Part shown: one piece after another, positions 63,034 through 64,000 of the stretch
Position numbering within the stretch: position 1 is the stretch's first letter
Layout of the letters: each line of letters begins with the position of its first letter
Assembly: GCF_031569985.1 (NCBI RefSeq)
Contig: NZ_JAMQKA010000016.1
Coordinates: 62,001-126,000 of the forward strand
Origin: JAMQKA01 sp031569985
Lineage (GTDB): Bacteria > Bacteroidota > Rhodothermia > Balneolales > Balneolaceae
Direction: 5' to 3'
DNA: 64,000 nt
Notes under the pieces: generated by a model
Databases searched by the model: none
Seen by the model: only the letters and a program-made list of their open reading frames with translations
Told to the model about the DNA's origin: nothing
Made by a program: the position numbers and the translations under genes

Positions 63034-64000
63034 ATGATCGACGCACTTCAAAAAGGGCTTGTTTTGCTTGTAATTACTTCAATTGGAATAGGCTGTTCAG
63101 AGCAGAAGAAAACCACTAACAACATACTGCGACAAGAAATAAATACCTTTGAGGAGCTGAAATTCAACTTCCAGGATCCCCCCTCTCATTACCGGTCGGC
63201 CCCGTTCTGGGTCTGGAACGACCGGGTGACCGAGGAAAAGATCGACCGCCAGCTCCGACAGTTTAAAGAGCAGGGAATCGGCGGTGTGTTCATCCATCCG
63301 CGGATGGGACTGATAACGCCCTATCTCTCAGGTCGGTGGCAGGAACTGTTCAACTATGCCGTAGAGCAGGGCAAACAACTGGATATGAAGGTGTACCTGT
63401 ATGATGAAAACTCATTCCCCAGTGGGTTTGCCGGTGGACACGTACCCGTCGAGATGCCGGAGTCAGTCAACAAGGGTCATGGGCTGGCGCTGGAGCGGGC
63501 GGAGGAGCTGCCTGAAAATGTGTCTGGTGACTATCATTTGATCCTAAAAAAGGAAGGTGAAGAGTTTGTAGACATTACCGACCGTGTGGAAACGGAATCG
63601 GGCGAAGAGGGGAGTTATTATCTCTACAAGAAAGTATTCTACGAAAAGAATGATCCTTGGCACGGAGGGTTTTCCTATGTGGATCTGATCATGCCCGGTG
63701 TGACAGAAAAGTTTCTAGATATTACGACAAGCGGATACCAGCAGAATTTTGGCGGGGAATTCGGCCAAAACGTGCCGGCCATCTTTTCTGATGAAGCCAA
63801 CGTGGAGTACCCCGATGTGGAAAACAGCATTCGCTGGACGCCCGATCTGTTTGAGCAGTTTCAAACAGCGCTGGGGCTATGACCTGCGGACCAAACTACC
63901 GCAGCTGTATGAAGAAACAGGCAGCTGGCGACAGGTAAGGCACAACTACTACACATTGCTTGGCGATCTTTTCGTTGAGCGGTGGGCCAAGCCCTATTCC
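63034..64000 (+). pseudogene. GH106-like alpha-L-rhamnosidase, frameshifted and cut by the window end
   Basis: The start ATG at 63034 gives a lipoprotein signal (VITSIGIGC). The N-terminal GH106 region is clear: HYRSAPFWVWNDRVTEEKID, GIGGVFIHPRMGLITPYLS and VYLYDENSFPSGFAGGHV. The frame ends at 63882 after FEQFQTALGL. In the next frame the expected continuation reads KQRWGYDLRTKLPQLYEETG and stays open to base 64000. Removing one T from the TTT run at 63859-63861 would restore FEQFKQRWGYDL. This is either a recent single-base frameshift or a homopolymer sequencing error. An intact enzyme would release L-rhamnose from pectic side chains. Confidence 0.75.

Overview
The window is 64 kb of accessory, saccharolytic sequence from a bacterium of the Bacteroidota/Balneolota/Rhodothermota type. 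The evidence is two ECF-sigma / FecR / SusC / SusD sets, SusC proteins with N-terminal STN and carboxypeptidase-regulatory domains, many Bacteroidota-style lipoboxes, and the near absence of strong Shine-Dalgarno sites. The species cannot be fixed from the sequence. All 31 genes I support lie on the + strand, and I see no tRNA, rRNA, transposase, phage gene or CRISPR array.

Layout. 1-5.1 kb: the end of a GH95 enzyme, a DUF5060 glycosidase, a sodium:solute symporter and a DapA-type lyase. 5.3-14.2 kb: sigma factor, FecR, SusC, SusD and a surface beta-helix lipoprotein. 14.3-23.9 kb: Spy-like protein, PL1 pectate lyase, DUF3826, an exported TIM-barrel protein, a beta-propeller protein, a lipid-anchored STN-esterase fusion and a GH127 beta-L-arabinofuranosidase. 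24-29 kb: a cytoplasmic module of RuBisCO-like protein, DUF1537 kinase, Asp/Glu-racemase homologue and BASS transporter. 29-32.7 kb: a second propeller and a GH28. 33.1-39.2 kb: a second acid-sugar module of Fe-alcohol dehydrogenase, DapA-type lyase, PdxA2, DUF1537 kinase and sodium symporter. 39.3-48 kb: a second sigma/FecR/SusC/SusD set, split by about 1.95 kb of gene-free repeat-rich DNA. 48.3-64 kb: MGH1-like glycosidase, second PL1, a DUF6298 two-part protein, sialidase-fold lipoprotein, GH29, another propeller, second GH28, a TIM-barrel glycosidase and a frameshifted GH106-like gene cut by the window end.

How it works together. The secreted enzymes point to a complex pectin. PL1 and GH28 would cut the galacturonan backbone; GH127, GH29, GH95, GH106, MGH1-like and DUF5060 enzymes would remove side chains; the esterase would remove acyl groups; SusCD would import oligosaccharides. 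The RuBisCO-like protein plus DUF1537 kinase pair matches the known 3-oxo-isoapionate branch of D-apiose catabolism. With the apiosidase-like DUF5060 protein this suggests an apiose-bearing pectin, either rhamnogalacturonan II or apiogalacturonan. That substrate is an inference.

Intergenic DNA is unusually structured. There is a tandem array of about 12 palindromes with an approximately 23-bp period, a 30-bp AT-rich element upstream of five transcription units, and at least six families of dispersed inverted-repeat elements.
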